Source: Mesorhizobium sp. WSM2240 (GTDB lineage: Bacteria; Pseudomonadota; Alphaproteobacteria; Rhizobiales; Rhizobiaceae). Taken from it: 64,000 nt of DNA. Positions 1 through 8,566 of this stretch are shown here, one piece after another (within the stretch, counting starts at the first letter, position 1; every line of letters starts with the position of its first letter). The notes under the pieces were generated by a model that was not told where the DNA came from, ran no database searches, and worked only from the letters and a program-made list of their open reading frames with translations. The position numbers were made by a program, and so were the translations under genes. The stretch lies in NCBI RefSeq assembly GCF_040438645.1, contig NZ_CP159253.1:186001-250000 (forward strand), read 5' to 3'.

Positions 1-1
1 C

Positions 2-241
2 GCGCGAAAACTTTTCGCGGTGTCGCGTTATCTTCTGCGATCCGGTGGTCCCACCGCGCGGCTGCGAAAGATCGAGCATCGAGGAGTAACCAGCGCCGCC
101 ATCGTCTACGATCGTCAGCCTATCATCGATTACCTTCGCAGGATCGACGACGATCGCGTTCTTGGCATCATGGATCTGCGGTTCATGCCGCAGCCCTTCT
201 TCTTTCTGCTTGCTCGCGACGGGTTTGAACGAGCCGGCTAG
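2..241 (+). CDS. GXWXG/DUF4334 family protein, C-terminal part (5' partial)
   Basis: The reading frame is open to the left edge of the window, so this is probably the tail of a longer gene. A GTG at 20 could be an internal start but has no clear ribosome-binding site. The segments VYDRQPIIDYLRRIDDD and MPQPFFFLLARD match what I recall of the C-terminal DUF4334 half of GXWXG-DUF4334 proteins (full length about 180 residues). The function of this family is not established. The gene ends just upstream of the AI-2E permease region and may be unrelated to it. Confidence 0.6.
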   Translation, partial: ARKLFAVSRYLLRSGGPTARLRKIEHRGVTSAAIVYDRQPIIDYLRRIDDDRVLGIMDLRFMPQPFFFLLARDGFERAG

Positions 242-408
242 ATTTGCCCGAAGCGACACAGCACCCAGTCGCCGATCGGCATCAGCCGCCGGGTACCCCG
301 CCGCGGCAAGTTGAACAAAACGCCATGACATTCGTTCGGCTTTGCCGTGGCCTGACGAAACGCTCGAACTCCTGCCAGTTCGTTGGCCATTCATGGAGGC
401 ACCTGACG

Positions 409-1518
409 ATGCGAGATTGGGCGCTGACAGAGGGCAGGCTCAGGGTACTGATCCTGGCGGCGGCGACGGCACTGGGGCTTTATCTGTGTTATCTGTTGGC
501 GCTCCCCTTCCTGCCTTCACTGACTTGGGCGCTGGTTTTGAGCATAATGCTCTTGCCGATGCACCGCCGGATCGAGGCGCGCACCGGAAATGCCCATCTA
601 GCGGCTACAATATCCGTCATCGTGGCTGCGATCGCGGTGGTCGTCCCCGTGCTCTATGTGGCGCAGAAACTCGTGGTCGAAGCGGTGGAAGGCGCCGTTT
701 ACCTGGAAAGGCAGCTTCGCGGCGCAGAATGGCGTGATGCAATCGCTGCGTATCCACGATTGGCAACAAGCGTGGAATGGCTCGAGGAGCGATTGGACTT
801 CGCCGGAGCCGCTGCAAATCTCGCGGAATGGCTCACTGTACAGGGTACCTCGCTGGTGCGAGGCTCGGTCAATCAACTGATCAATCTACTGCTGACGTTT
901 TATCTGCTCTTCTATTTCCTGCGCGACAGGCAGCGAGCCTGGCGGACGTTGGGCGACTTTTCTCCGCTTCCGCGTGCAGCGACTGAGTTGGTCGCGCGCC
1001 GGTTCATGGATACTGTTCACGCAACGATCTTCGGCACGCTGGGCGTTGCCGCCGTCCAGGGAACGCTGAGCGGATTGATGTTCTGGTGGTTGGGCCTACC
1101 GCTGCCGCTATTCTGGGGCGTGGTGATCGGCTTGCTTGCCATTGTGCCTGTGCTGGGTGCGTTCGTCGTCTGGGTGCCGGCGGCTGTGTTTCTGGTTTTC
1201 GAGGGCCATTGGATAAAGGCGCTGATTCTAACGGCATGGGGCGCCGTCATTGTCGGCGGCATCGACAACCTGCTCTACCCGGTCCTGGTGGGGAACCGGT
1301 TGAAACTTCACACCGTCCCGGCGCTGATAGGCCTTATTGGAGGCATAATCCTGTTCGGCGCTTCCGGGCTTGTCCTCGGACCGGCCGTGATCGTCGTCAC
1401 TTTGGCGCTGGTGGAAATACTGAAGAGACATTACCGCCGTGAAATCATACAGCACGACAACTTGTCGCCACGCGCAGGGAAAGCGAAGCAAAGCGGCAAG
1501 ACGAATCCCCGGGCGTGA
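409..1518 (+). CDS. AI-2E family transporter (PF01594-type permease)
   Basis: A protein of 369 residues with about eight hydrophobic segments: two near residues 12-50, one near 65-90, then a cluster in the C-terminal half. This pattern is that of the AI-2E/YdiK/PerM family of inner-membrane permeases. Members have been linked to AI-2 export or Na+/H+ antiport, but most have no known substrate. I chose the ATG at 409 because GGAGG lies about 10 bases upstream and the first membrane helix follows directly. The frame extends further upstream to a TTG at 244, but that N-terminus looks non-coding. The lysine-rich, hydrophilic tail is typical. No partner gene is evident nearby. Confidence 0.85.
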   Translation: MRDWALTEGRLRVLILAAATALGLYLCYLLALPFLPSLTWALVLSIMLLPMHRRIEARTGNAHLAATISVIVAAIAVVVPVLYVAQKLVVEAVEGAVYLERQLRGAEWRDAIAAYPRLATSVEWLEERLDFAGAAANLAEWLTVQGTSLVRGSVNQLINLLLTFYLLFYFLRDRQRAWRTLGDFSPLPRAATELVARRFMDTVHATIFGTLGVAAVQGTLSGLMFWWLGLPLPLFWGVVIGLLAIVPVLGAFVVWVPAAVFLVFEGHWIKALILTAWGAVIVGGIDNLLYPVLVGNRLKLHTVPALIGLIGGIILFGASGLVLGPAVIVVTLALVEILKRHYRREIIQHDNLSPRAGKAKQSGKTNPRA

Positions 1519-1591
1519 AGCATCGGCAGCGCCGCGCTTGTTCACGACGTGAGTTGGCCTGCTCGCAACGCTCGACCGCGCGCCTGCGGTT

Positions 1592-1918
1592 TCATTTCGA
1601 GGCTCCGACTCCGAGTTCAGATGCCTTGGCCTCGAACTCATCCTTGATGTCGTTGAGTGTCGGCAGGTTCAGCGCCTTCAGGTAGGCATGCACTTTCTTG
1701 GCCGGATCGGAATTGAGGTCACGCTTGAAATTCTCGACGACATCCCTGGCCGAACCGTAGCGCTTAAAGCGCTCTATCTCTGCTCGCGTGGCATCCTGAA
1801 CGTCCTTGAGCTTCTTCTTTTCTGAGTCGGAACGGCCTTCCGGCTTGGCCTTCATTACGGGATCGAACGCTCGGTCGATCAGGAATTCCACGAGCTGTCG
1901 TTTCGCATCTGATGCCAT
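1592..1918 (-). CDS. small conserved hypothetical protein, charged and helical
   Basis: A 108-residue soluble protein rich in Lys, Asp and Glu, without signal peptide or membrane segment. It looks almost fully helical (for example EKKKLKDVQDATRAEIERF around residues 33-51). A good AAGGAGG-like site sits a few bases upstream of the ATG at 1918, so it is probably a real gene. I do not recognise a named domain. Its 3' end faces the end of the AI-2E permease gene, and it is transcribed in the same direction as the DUF2231/sorbosone-dehydrogenase pair upstream. Confidence 0.6.
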   Translation of the reverse strand: MASDAKRQLVEFLIDRAFDPVMKAKPEGRSDSEKKKLKDVQDATRAEIERFKRYGSARDVVENFKRDLNSDPAKKVHAYLKALNLPTLNDIKDEFEAKASELGVGASK

Positions 1919-1985
1919 AGGTGCCTTCCTCCTTGACTGCAGCCCAGCTCACTGAAGCGCTCCGGCTGTAGCTGAGCTACTTTTT

Positions 1986-3608
1986 CTACTGCGCCGGATC
2001 TTCCTGTACAGCGCGGTCTGGCAGGACCGCTGGTGCGATTTCCGTCTGCGATGGGGTAGGCGCCTCTGCGCCGCCGGACGGGGGCGAAGTGTCGCCGGCG
2101 GGTGCGGTCGGTTGAGCGTCTGGCGACTGTGTCGCGGGCGCCTGCGTTTCGGACGGCGGCTCAACGCTCGCTCCAGCGGGTGGCGGCGAGACTCCCGGCG
2201 AAGTTCCCGCCTCACCGGCGACGCCAGTCGCGATCCGGTCCGAAGGGATAGGCTCCGGTGTGATCGAGCCGTCTGCCGCCGCCACGCGCCAGACAGTGTT
2301 GCCGGCGTCGTCGGCGATCAGAAGCGCGCCGGTTCCGTCAATGGCGACGCCGACGGGTCGGCCGCGCGCCTGGTCGCCGTCGATAAAGCCGGTCACCACG
2401 TCTTGCGCCTTGCCCGCCGGCCTGCCGTTCGCGAACGGCACATAGACCACCTTGTAGCCGTTGAAGACGTTGCGGTTCCAGCTGCCGTGCTCGCCGATGA
2501 AGGCGCCGTTCGTGAAAGGCTCCGGCAAGGCGGAGCCGTTGGAGAATGCCAGGCCAAGCGCCGCGACATGGCTGGACAGCGCGTAGTCGGGCGCGATCGC
2601 CTTCTCTACCATGTCCGGTCGCGCAGGATGCACGCGCTCGTCTACGTGGTCTGCGTAATAGCTCCAAGGCCAGCCGTAGAACGCACCCTCCTGCACTGAT
2701 GTCAGATAATCCGGCACGAGGTTGGGGCCAAGCTCGTCGCGTTCGTTTACGACGGTCCACAGTACGCCGGTCTCGGGATGAATGGTCAGGCCGTTGGGGT
2801 TGCGCAGGCCCGAAGCGTAGATGCGCGCCGCACCGGTCTCGCGGTCCACCTGCCAGATCGCGGCGCGGCCCTTCTCAGCCTCCAGACCGCGTTCGGCGAC
2901 ATTGGAGTTTGAGCCCACCGAGGCATAGAGGAAACGGCCATCGGGGCTCATCGCGAGGTCTTTGGTCCAGTGGTGATTGATCGGCCCGCCCGGCAGCGGC
3001 GTCAGCACGGTCGGCTCGGCCGCGATTTCCGTTTGTCCAAGTTCGTAGGGATAGGCCAGGATCGCGTCGGCCGCTGCCACATAGAGCGTCCCGTCAAACC
3101 ACGCGACGCCGAAAGGCGAGTGAAGGCCGGTCAGCAGGTCCCTGCGCTCGTCCACCTGTCCATCCCGGTTGGTGTCGCGCAGAAGCGTGATCAGATTACT
3201 CTCCTTCTGCTCGCCGCCGCCGCCCTGAGCTATCGACATGATCCAGCCGCGGATCAAGTCCTTCGGGCGGGAAAGCGGCTTTCCCGAGGGCCCGCGCGAT
3301 TGCACGACGAGCACGTCGCCGTTCGGCAGCGTGTGCACCGTGCGCGGATGAGCGAGGTCGCTGGCATAGGCAGTGATGGTGAGGCCATCGGGTACCGCTG
3401 GCGTCTCGCCCTCCGGCCAGCCAACCACCTCGGCGATCTTCAGGTCGGGTAAGAGGTCCGTACGTGGCTCGGGCAGCACCGGATCGGGACCGATCTGGCT
3501 CGAGACGTCGAAATCCTCGCCACCGTCGGTGCAGCCGGTGAGGGCAAGCGCAACAAGACAGGCTCCGGCTAGAGTGGAGGCAGGAATTAGTCGGAAACGA
3601 TCAATCAT
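1986..3608 (-). CDS. sorbosone/glucose dehydrogenase-like PQQ-type beta-propeller lipoprotein
   Basis: A 540-residue protein. The N-terminus has a lipoprotein signal peptide with lipobox LTGC about 25 residues in, so it should be a periplasm-facing lipoprotein. The body contains propeller motifs of the GSDH/L-sorbosone dehydrogenase family (HPRTVHTLPNGDVLVVQSRG, GLRNPNGLTIHPETG, EHGSWNRNVFNGYKV), which oxidises sugars or aldehydes with PQQ. The last ~80 residues are a Pro/Ala/Ser/Thr-rich low-complexity tail absent from typical members. I chose the ATG at 3608 because it overlaps the end of the DUF2231 gene by 8 bases, indicating translational coupling. The actual substrate is unknown. Confidence 0.8.
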   Translation of the reverse strand: MIDRFRLIPASTLAGACLVALALTGCTDGGEDFDVSSQIGPDPVLPEPRTDLLPDLKIAEVVGWPEGETPAVPDGLTITAYASDLAHPRTVHTLPNGDVLVVQSRGPSGKPLSRPKDLIRGWIMSIAQGGGGEQKESNLITLLRDTNRDGQVDERRDLLTGLHSPFGVAWFDGTLYVAAADAILAYPYELGQTEIAAEPTVLTPLPGGPINHHWTKDLAMSPDGRFLYASVGSNSNVAERGLEAEKGRAAIWQVDRETGAARIYASGLRNPNGLTIHPETGVLWTVVNERDELGPNLVPDYLTSVQEGAFYGWPWSYYADHVDERVHPARPDMVEKAIAPDYALSSHVAALGLAFSNGSALPEPFTNGAFIGEHGSWNRNVFNGYKVVYVPFANGRPAGKAQDVVTGFIDGDQARGRPVGVAIDGTGALLIADDAGNTVWRVAAADGSITPEPIPSDRIATGVAGEAGTSPGVSPPPAGASVEPPSETQAPATQSPDAQPTAPAGDTSPPSGGAEAPTPSQTEIAPAVLPDRAVQEDPAQ

Positions 3609-4065
3609 AGTTGCGCACTCCCACACCGTGGACATGAACAAGCGAAGCGCCGAGCCACGCAGTCACGAACATCACAAGTACTGTCAGTGCTGAAAGGATG
3701 AGCCCGTAGGGAACCACAGCGGTCCAGCCGTCACCGGAATGGACGAGATTGTTGACGAAAGCCAGGGCCAGCACGATGGCGTTGCCGATGGCATGCGGCC
3801 AGGCCGGCCCCTGGTCGCGGACTTCGCGGCGGGCGAGGAAATCCACGGCGCCGAACACGGCGGCAAGGACACCGAACGCGAGCCCCACCAGTAGCAGCCA
3901 GGCCGAAAATTCCTGCCACATCAGATAGGAGGTTTGCCAATAGGCAATGTCGGTCACCAGCGCCAGCGTGAAGCAGACGATAGGAAACGGAACCAGCATC
4001 GCATGGATCGGGTGCCCCGCTATGACGGCTGTCGATTGCGGGTGCGGGAAATTTGGCGACGGCAT
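3601..4065 (-). CDS. DUF2231 domain membrane protein
   Basis: A 154-residue protein with four predicted membrane helices. It carries the family hallmark GHPIHAMLVPFPI near the N-terminus, followed by a helix containing a W-x-E-F segment. I chose the ATG at 4065, with TGAGGA about 8 bases upstream; the longer frame to 4173 lacks family character. It overlaps the downstream propeller lipoprotein by 8 bases. DUF2231 proteins are often paired with sorbosone-dehydrogenase-like genes. A role as an electron-transfer membrane anchor has been suggested by such context but is unproven. Function here is inferred from that pairing only. Confidence 0.8.
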   Translation of the reverse strand: MPSPNFPHPQSTAVIAGHPIHAMLVPFPIVCFTLALVTDIAYWQTSYLMWQEFSAWLLLVGLAFGVLAAVFGAVDFLARREVRDQGPAWPHAIGNAIVLALAFVNNLVHSGDGWTAVVPYGLILSALTVLVMFVTAWLGASLVHVHGVGVRNYD

Positions 4066-4408
4066 CTGAGCATCCTCACGATCGATGACTGTGGGCCATA
4101 CGGATAAAGGCACGATTTGTTCCCCGCGCCCGATGCCTCTGGACGCGCCAATTGCTTGGATGCGGGAATGCACGCCGTCGCTGAATGCGGATTTCGCGGG
4201 CTTGAGTGCTGCGCAAGCAGGTCATCAGGCCGGTGCGTGTCGCTCCTGGCTCGACGCGTAGAATAGCGTCTCCTGCATCATCGTCCTCATCTTTTCAAAG
4301 GACTGAATTAGGACTTCAATGCCACCAATGCCGGTTCCTTAAATGAAATGGACCCCCAAAGCTGCCCTTTGCAAACGCGATTCTTTCGTTGGAGCCGCCG
4401 GCAGCGGC
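4066..4408. other. intergenic stretch with no convincing gene
   Basis: About 340 bases between the DUF2231 start and the end of the frameshifted XRE gene. A 21-codon minus-strand ORF (ATG at 4290, stop at 4225) is present but has no clear ribosome-binding site. The promoter of the DUF2231/propeller pair should lie near 4070-4200. I see no strong terminator hairpin. Confidence 0.5.
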
Positions 4409-4802
4409 TTACTGTGCCGGGGGCCTGAGGTTCTCCGGATCTTTTGCTTGTGATTGAATGCGCAACTGTTCACCAATCTGCTGAATCCGTTGCTGCGATG
4501 CTGCCGCATCGGCCAGTGCAGATTCCAACTGCACGCTGGGATAATGGGATCGTCGCGGGGCCAGGCCCTCTGCCCGTCAGGAGCCAGACAGGTGTCACAC
4601 CCAGAATTCCAGCCATCATGAAGAGACGATTGGCGCGCGGGCTGTCGCGATCGCATTCCCACGCCTTCCAGGTTGCCGTCATCACGCCCAGCTGTCGTGC
4701 AGCTTCGCTCATCTCCAGCTCCGCAATTTCGCGAGCGTACGACATGCGCCCACCAAGCGTGTCTTCGGAGCCGAGGTCGGCTCGATTTGTTTTAGGAATC
4801 AT
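4409..4802 (-). pseudogene. XRE-family HTH regulator of the betaine locus, apparent frameshift
   Basis: The ATG at 4802 follows GGAGGT with good spacing. The first ~75 codons encode a clear helix-turn-helix protein (SYAREIAELEMSEAARQLGV, then TATWKAWECDRDSPRANR, then LLTGRGPGP). After that the frame runs through unlike residues to a stop at 4470. Another frame, one base off, encodes a typical coiled-coil tail (QLESALADAAASQQRIQQIG) ending at TAA 4409-4411. A single extra base near the GGGG run at 4557-4560 would join the two parts. This is either a natural frameshift or a sequence error. The gene follows proX, where XRE regulators of this kind occur in Rhizobiales. Confidence 0.65.
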
Positions 4803-4926
4803 AATTGTACCTCCGATTACCACAGTCAGGATGATGAGGGGGCATGAAAGCCCTCATGCGTTTACGCGTCCAACTTAGGGTCGTGATCGGAGGCGGGCCG
4901 ATAGAGCCTGCCCGCCTCCGAGGGAT

Positions 4927-5970
4927 TTACATTGCAGCTTCGCGTGCGCTTTTAAGCCAACCGTCAACCAACTCGCTGTTTGCCTCGATCCACTCCGATG
5001 CGTGCCGCTGGATGTCTTCTGGGTCGCCTTCGCCGGCATTCATCTTTGCGTTCTGGGCAAAGATTGCGTCGAGAGGGATCTTCACTTCGTCCAACAGTGC
5101 CTTGGCGGCCGGGTTCTCCTCCAGGAACGACGAGTTCGCGACCGGGCGAATGTCGTTTGCCGGGAACCCGAGCTTGCATGGATCGGCCACGCAGCCTTTC
5201 ACGCCTGCAAGCGTGGCTGCATCTTCGAGTTCAGCCATTTCTTCCGGCAGGTCGACTTTTGGAACCTCGATCCACATCACGTCCTCGCCCGGAACCAGTT
5301 CGTTGACCGTCCAGTTGGGCGTCCAGGTGTAGAACAGGATCGGCTCACCCTGTTCATGAGCGGCGATCGCATCTGCCATAGAGGCGGCATAGCCTGCCTT
5401 GATGGGATTGACGTGGTCGCGGAGTCCGTAGGCGTCGAGGTGATGCTCGATGTTGACCTCGCAACCCCAGCCGGGCGGACAGGCGACCAGGTCGGCCTTG
5501 CCGTCATCGTTACGGTCAAAGGCTTCCTTGACCTCCGGACGCTTGAAATCGTCAAGAGTCTTGATGTTGAACTTCTCCACCGAAGCCTTGTCGACGAGAT
5601 AGCCTTCCAGAGCGCCGCCTTCGGCAACGTAGCCGACCTTTTCAGCGCCTTGCGAGAAGGTGCTCTCATAGGTGTTGTGGAGCGGGAACCATCCGTTGAT
5701 CCACAGATCGAGATCGCCTTGCGAGACCGCCTGGTAAAAGGGCGGATTGTCGAGCGTGGTCGGTCCTTCGACTTCGTATCCAAGCTTCTGCAGAAGCTGC
5801 TTGTAGATCTCGGCATGGAACCAGCCCGTGTCCCATGTGGCTTGCGCCATATTCACGGTGGTGCCTTCGCCGGGCATTTCCTGTGCAGTGGCGAGGGAAA
5901 TCGGCGCCGCCCAAAGGGCCGCGGCCGATACGCCGACCATCAGGAATTGCGAGAGATGTAATCTCTTCAT
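4927..5970 (-). CDS. proX: glycine betaine/choline-type ABC transporter substrate-binding protein
   Basis: A 347-residue periplasmic protein with a signal peptide (hydrophobic core about residues 8-28, cleavage near ATAQ). It has the OpuAC/ProX features ATWDTGWFHAEIYKQLLQKLGY, the DLWINGWFP segment and several conserved Trp residues that form the aromatic box for quaternary amines. GDPEDIQRHASEWI near the C-terminus is also typical. AAGGAGA precedes the ATG. It is the third gene of the proV-proW-proX order, about 80 bases after proW. The exact ligand (betaine, choline or a relative) cannot be told from sequence alone. Confidence 0.88.
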   Translation of the reverse strand: MKRLHLSQFLMVGVSAAALWAAPISLATAQEMPGEGTTVNMAQATWDTGWFHAEIYKQLLQKLGYEVEGPTTLDNPPFYQAVSQGDLDLWINGWFPLHNTYESTFSQGAEKVGYVAEGGALEGYLVDKASVEKFNIKTLDDFKRPEVKEAFDRNDDGKADLVACPPGWGCEVNIEHHLDAYGLRDHVNPIKAGYAASMADAIAAHEQGEPILFYTWTPNWTVNELVPGEDVMWIEVPKVDLPEEMAELEDAATLAGVKGCVADPCKLGFPANDIRPVANSSFLEENPAAKALLDEVKIPLDAIFAQNAKMNAGEGDPEDIQRHASEWIEANSELVDGWLKSAREAAM

Positions 5971-6051
5971 TGGGAAGTCTCCTTGTTCAGTTCATGTTGC
6001 CTGCTTTGCTGCAGGATACGGGGGCCGCACGGGAAGCGGCCGCGACAAACA

Positions 6052-6981
6052 TCAGCTTGCCCGTTCGGTTTGGCCGGAGGCGAGCGCCGTCGGCGAAAAC
6101 AGGGATTTCAATGTCGCCGCCAGGGACACGGTGCGGACGGAGCGCTTCTCCCCGAGCCCTTGGGTGATGCGGTCAAGGATGATCGCCAGCAGCACGATTC
6201 CGATGCCACCGGCCGTGGCGTTACCGACATCGAGACGACCAAGACCTGTGTAGACCGTAAGGCCGAGGCCGCCGGCGCCGATCAGAGCTGCAATCACGAC
6301 CATCGACAGCGCCAGCATCAGAGTCTGGTTCAGACCCGCCATCACGGTTCGAAGCGCCAGCGGGAATTGCACCTCCCACAGAGTCTGCCATGCCGTCGCC
6401 CCGAAAGCGGTCGCAGCCTCCACGAGATCGCCACGGACGTTGCGGATGCCCAGATTGGTCAAGCGTATGATGGGGGGCAGCGCGAAGATGATCGTCGCGA
6501 TGATGCCCGGCACCATGCCAACTCCGAAGAGCATCACAATCGGTACCAGATAGACGAAGGAGGGGATGGTCTGCATGATGTCGAGCACGGGGCGAAGCAT
6601 CGACTGGAAGCGGTCGCTGCCTGCGGCGGCGATCCCCAATGGAATGCCGATCACCGTACAGAAGAATACCGCCGTAACAACCATGGACAGCGTCGTCATG
6701 GTTTCCGGCCACAGCCCGATCATGTCGATGAAGACCAGCGCGATCAGCGTGAAGATGGCGACGCCTCGTCCGGCTGTTCGCCAGGCGATCAACGAGAGTA
6801 GGACGGTGAACAGGACCATAGGGACCGCGTTCAGGAGGCCGTCGAGCGTATTGAGCACCTGCGTGATCGGCCACTGCATGGCCCGGAACGCAGGGCGGAA
6901 ATTCGGCACCAGCCAATCTTTCACAAAGAAGTTGACCCAATCGTCCAGTGGTATGGTGAGGAAGTCAGATGGGCTGACCAT
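6052..6981 (-). CDS. proW: glycine betaine/proline-type ABC transporter permease
   Basis: A 309-residue inner-membrane permease with about six or seven helices. The EAA loop that contacts the ATPase is visible (EAATAFGATAWQTLWEVQFP), followed by LALSMVVIAALIGAGGLG, which is characteristic of ProW/OpuAB. AAGGAGA precedes the ATG. It lies between proV and proX in a co-directional operon. It forms the pore through which the ProX-delivered osmolyte or nutrient passes, energised by ProV. Confidence 0.88.
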   Translation of the reverse strand: MVSPSDFLTIPLDDWVNFFVKDWLVPNFRPAFRAMQWPITQVLNTLDGLLNAVPMVLFTVLLSLIAWRTAGRGVAIFTLIALVFIDMIGLWPETMTTLSMVVTAVFFCTVIGIPLGIAAAGSDRFQSMLRPVLDIMQTIPSFVYLVPIVMLFGVGMVPGIIATIIFALPPIIRLTNLGIRNVRGDLVEAATAFGATAWQTLWEVQFPLALRTVMAGLNQTLMLALSMVVIAALIGAGGLGLTVYTGLGRLDVGNATAGGIGIVLLAIILDRITQGLGEKRSVRTVSLAATLKSLFSPTALASGQTERAS

Positions 6982-7037
6982 TGATGTCTCCTTGGCGGGG
7001 GCGGCCGGCCGATTGTCAATGCGGCGTGAAAGGCCGC

Positions 7038-8228
7038 TCAGGCTGCCGCAGCGGTTTCGCCAGCGAGCTTTGCGAACACGGCCTGTGGCGCGATGACGCC
7101 GTCCAGGTGGCCCTTTCGGTTCGTGACGGCGATCGGCAAACCCGATTGCGCCAAGGGATACAGCTCGAAGAGCGGCGTGCTGCGCCTTGCCGATGGAAAG
7201 TCGGTGATCAACGCACTTGCCAGTGCACCACCATTGTCACGCATCAAGGCCGTCAGATCTCGATAGGTGACTGCGCCTGCAATGCGCTCGCCGTCGAGCA
7301 CGTAGATCGCGTCGCTTCCGGCAGCCTCCATGCGCTCGATGGCGATCTTTGCAGTGTCGGTTGATAGCTGCACTGCGTCGGCAGGTCCGGCGACACTGGC
7401 TGCCGTGAAGACGCGCGAACGGTCGATATCCTGAGTAAAGGCAGCGACGTAGTCGTCGGCAGGATTCGCGACAATCTCTTCGGCCGTTCCGGTCTGCACG
7501 AAACGTCCGTTCCGCATGATTGCGATCTGGTTGCCGAGGATGAGCGCCTCATTGAGATCGTGGGTGATGAAAATGATGGTCTTTTTCAGCGTCCGCTGCA
7601 GCTCGAGCAGTTCTTCTTGCATATCGCGCCGGATGAGAGGGTCGAGAGCGCTGAAAGGCTCGTCCATGAGGAGGATTTCCGGCTCCGCCGCCAGTCCGCG
7701 GGCCAGACCGACTCGCTGCTGCATGCCGCCAGACAATTCATCGGGATAGCTGTCGGCACGAGACTCCAGGCCGACCTGTGCAAGCGCTTCGATGGCGCGC
7801 CTACGACGCTCCTCAGCAGGCATGCCCTTGATCTTGAGGCCGAACGCGACGTTCTCCGCGACGGTCTTGTGCGGAAACAGTGCGAAGTGCTGAAAGACCA
7901 TCGAAACCTTGTTTCGGCGGATGTCGCGAAGGCGCGCGGCCGAACAATTGGCGACATCGTCGCCATCGATGATGATTTGCCCGGCACTAGGCTCGATGAG
8001 GCCGTTGATCATCCGAACGAGCGTCGACTTGCCCGACCCGGAAAGTCCCATGACTACAAAGATCTGGCCTTCTTCGACGTCGAAACTGGCGTCCTGGACG
8101 CCGACAGTCTGCCCGGTTGCCTCGAAAATTTCTTCCTTGGAGCGGCCCTGCTTGAGCAGCTCAAGACCTCGATGAGGTTCTATTCCGAATATCTTAAAAA
8201 TGTTTTTGGCTGATACTTTAACTTGCAT
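7038..8228 (-). CDS. proV: glycine betaine/proline-type ABC transporter ATPase with CBS region
   Basis: A 396-residue ATPase. It has the ProV-specific N-terminal extension (NIFKIFGIEPHRGLELL), Walker A GLSGSGKST at residues 61-69, signature LSGGMQQR, Walker B LLMDEPFSALD and a C-terminal region resembling paired CBS domains, which in OpuA-type transporters sense ionic strength or nucleotides. I chose the ATG at 8228 rather than the in-frame ATG at 8276 because the family starts there and GAAAG lies just upstream. It is the first gene of the operon; the promoter should lie in the 338-base stretch upstream. Confidence 0.88.
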   Translation of the reverse strand: MQVKVSAKNIFKIFGIEPHRGLELLKQGRSKEEIFEATGQTVGVQDASFDVEEGQIFVVMGLSGSGKSTLVRMINGLIEPSAGQIIIDGDDVANCSAARLRDIRRNKVSMVFQHFALFPHKTVAENVAFGLKIKGMPAEERRRRAIEALAQVGLESRADSYPDELSGGMQQRVGLARGLAAEPEILLMDEPFSALDPLIRRDMQEELLELQRTLKKTIIFITHDLNEALILGNQIAIMRNGRFVQTGTAEEIVANPADDYVAAFTQDIDRSRVFTAASVAGPADAVQLSTDTAKIAIERMEAAGSDAIYVLDGERIAGAVTYRDLTALMRDNGGALASALITDFPSARRSTPLFELYPLAQSGLPIAVTNRKGHLDGVIAPQAVFAKLAGETAAAA

Positions 8229-8566
8229 GTCTACTTTCGATTGAGGAATCCGGAGTGGAGGTATTCGGAAAAACATGCCGACCGCAGATTCCGAACAAAA
8301 AATTCGATATCTCGCAATGGATTACGAGTGCCGCCGGCTGAGCGAAGGATGTACTGGGATTATAGGGACTCGTAGCCGCTTGCGCAACCCGCAGGCCGTG
8401 GGGTGTTCACGCATCTGAACGAATAAGCGGATGGCCGGGCGCCCTTGGCGGCGATCATCCCGGCCAGGAAATACCCTGGCACCCCGTCGTCATGCCGAAA
8501 CCGATTCGAAGAAGGCAACATTCGAGTGAAGGAGACAGCAGGAACTGCTCGGGGCCGTCGTTCCCT
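8229..8566. other. intergenic region upstream of proV
   Basis: A 338-base stretch between the end of the ABC exporter gene and proV, probably holding the proVWX promoter. An inverted repeat TGGCCGGG (8432-8439) / CCCGGCCA (8459-8466) could form a hairpin at the end of the exporter transcript, but it is not followed by a clear T run. No protein gene or RNA is recognised here. Confidence 0.45.

Noticed and set aside
4225..4290. 21-codon minus-strand ORF between DUF2231 and the XRE gene
   Set aside because: No convincing ribosome-binding site and no recognisable peptide family.
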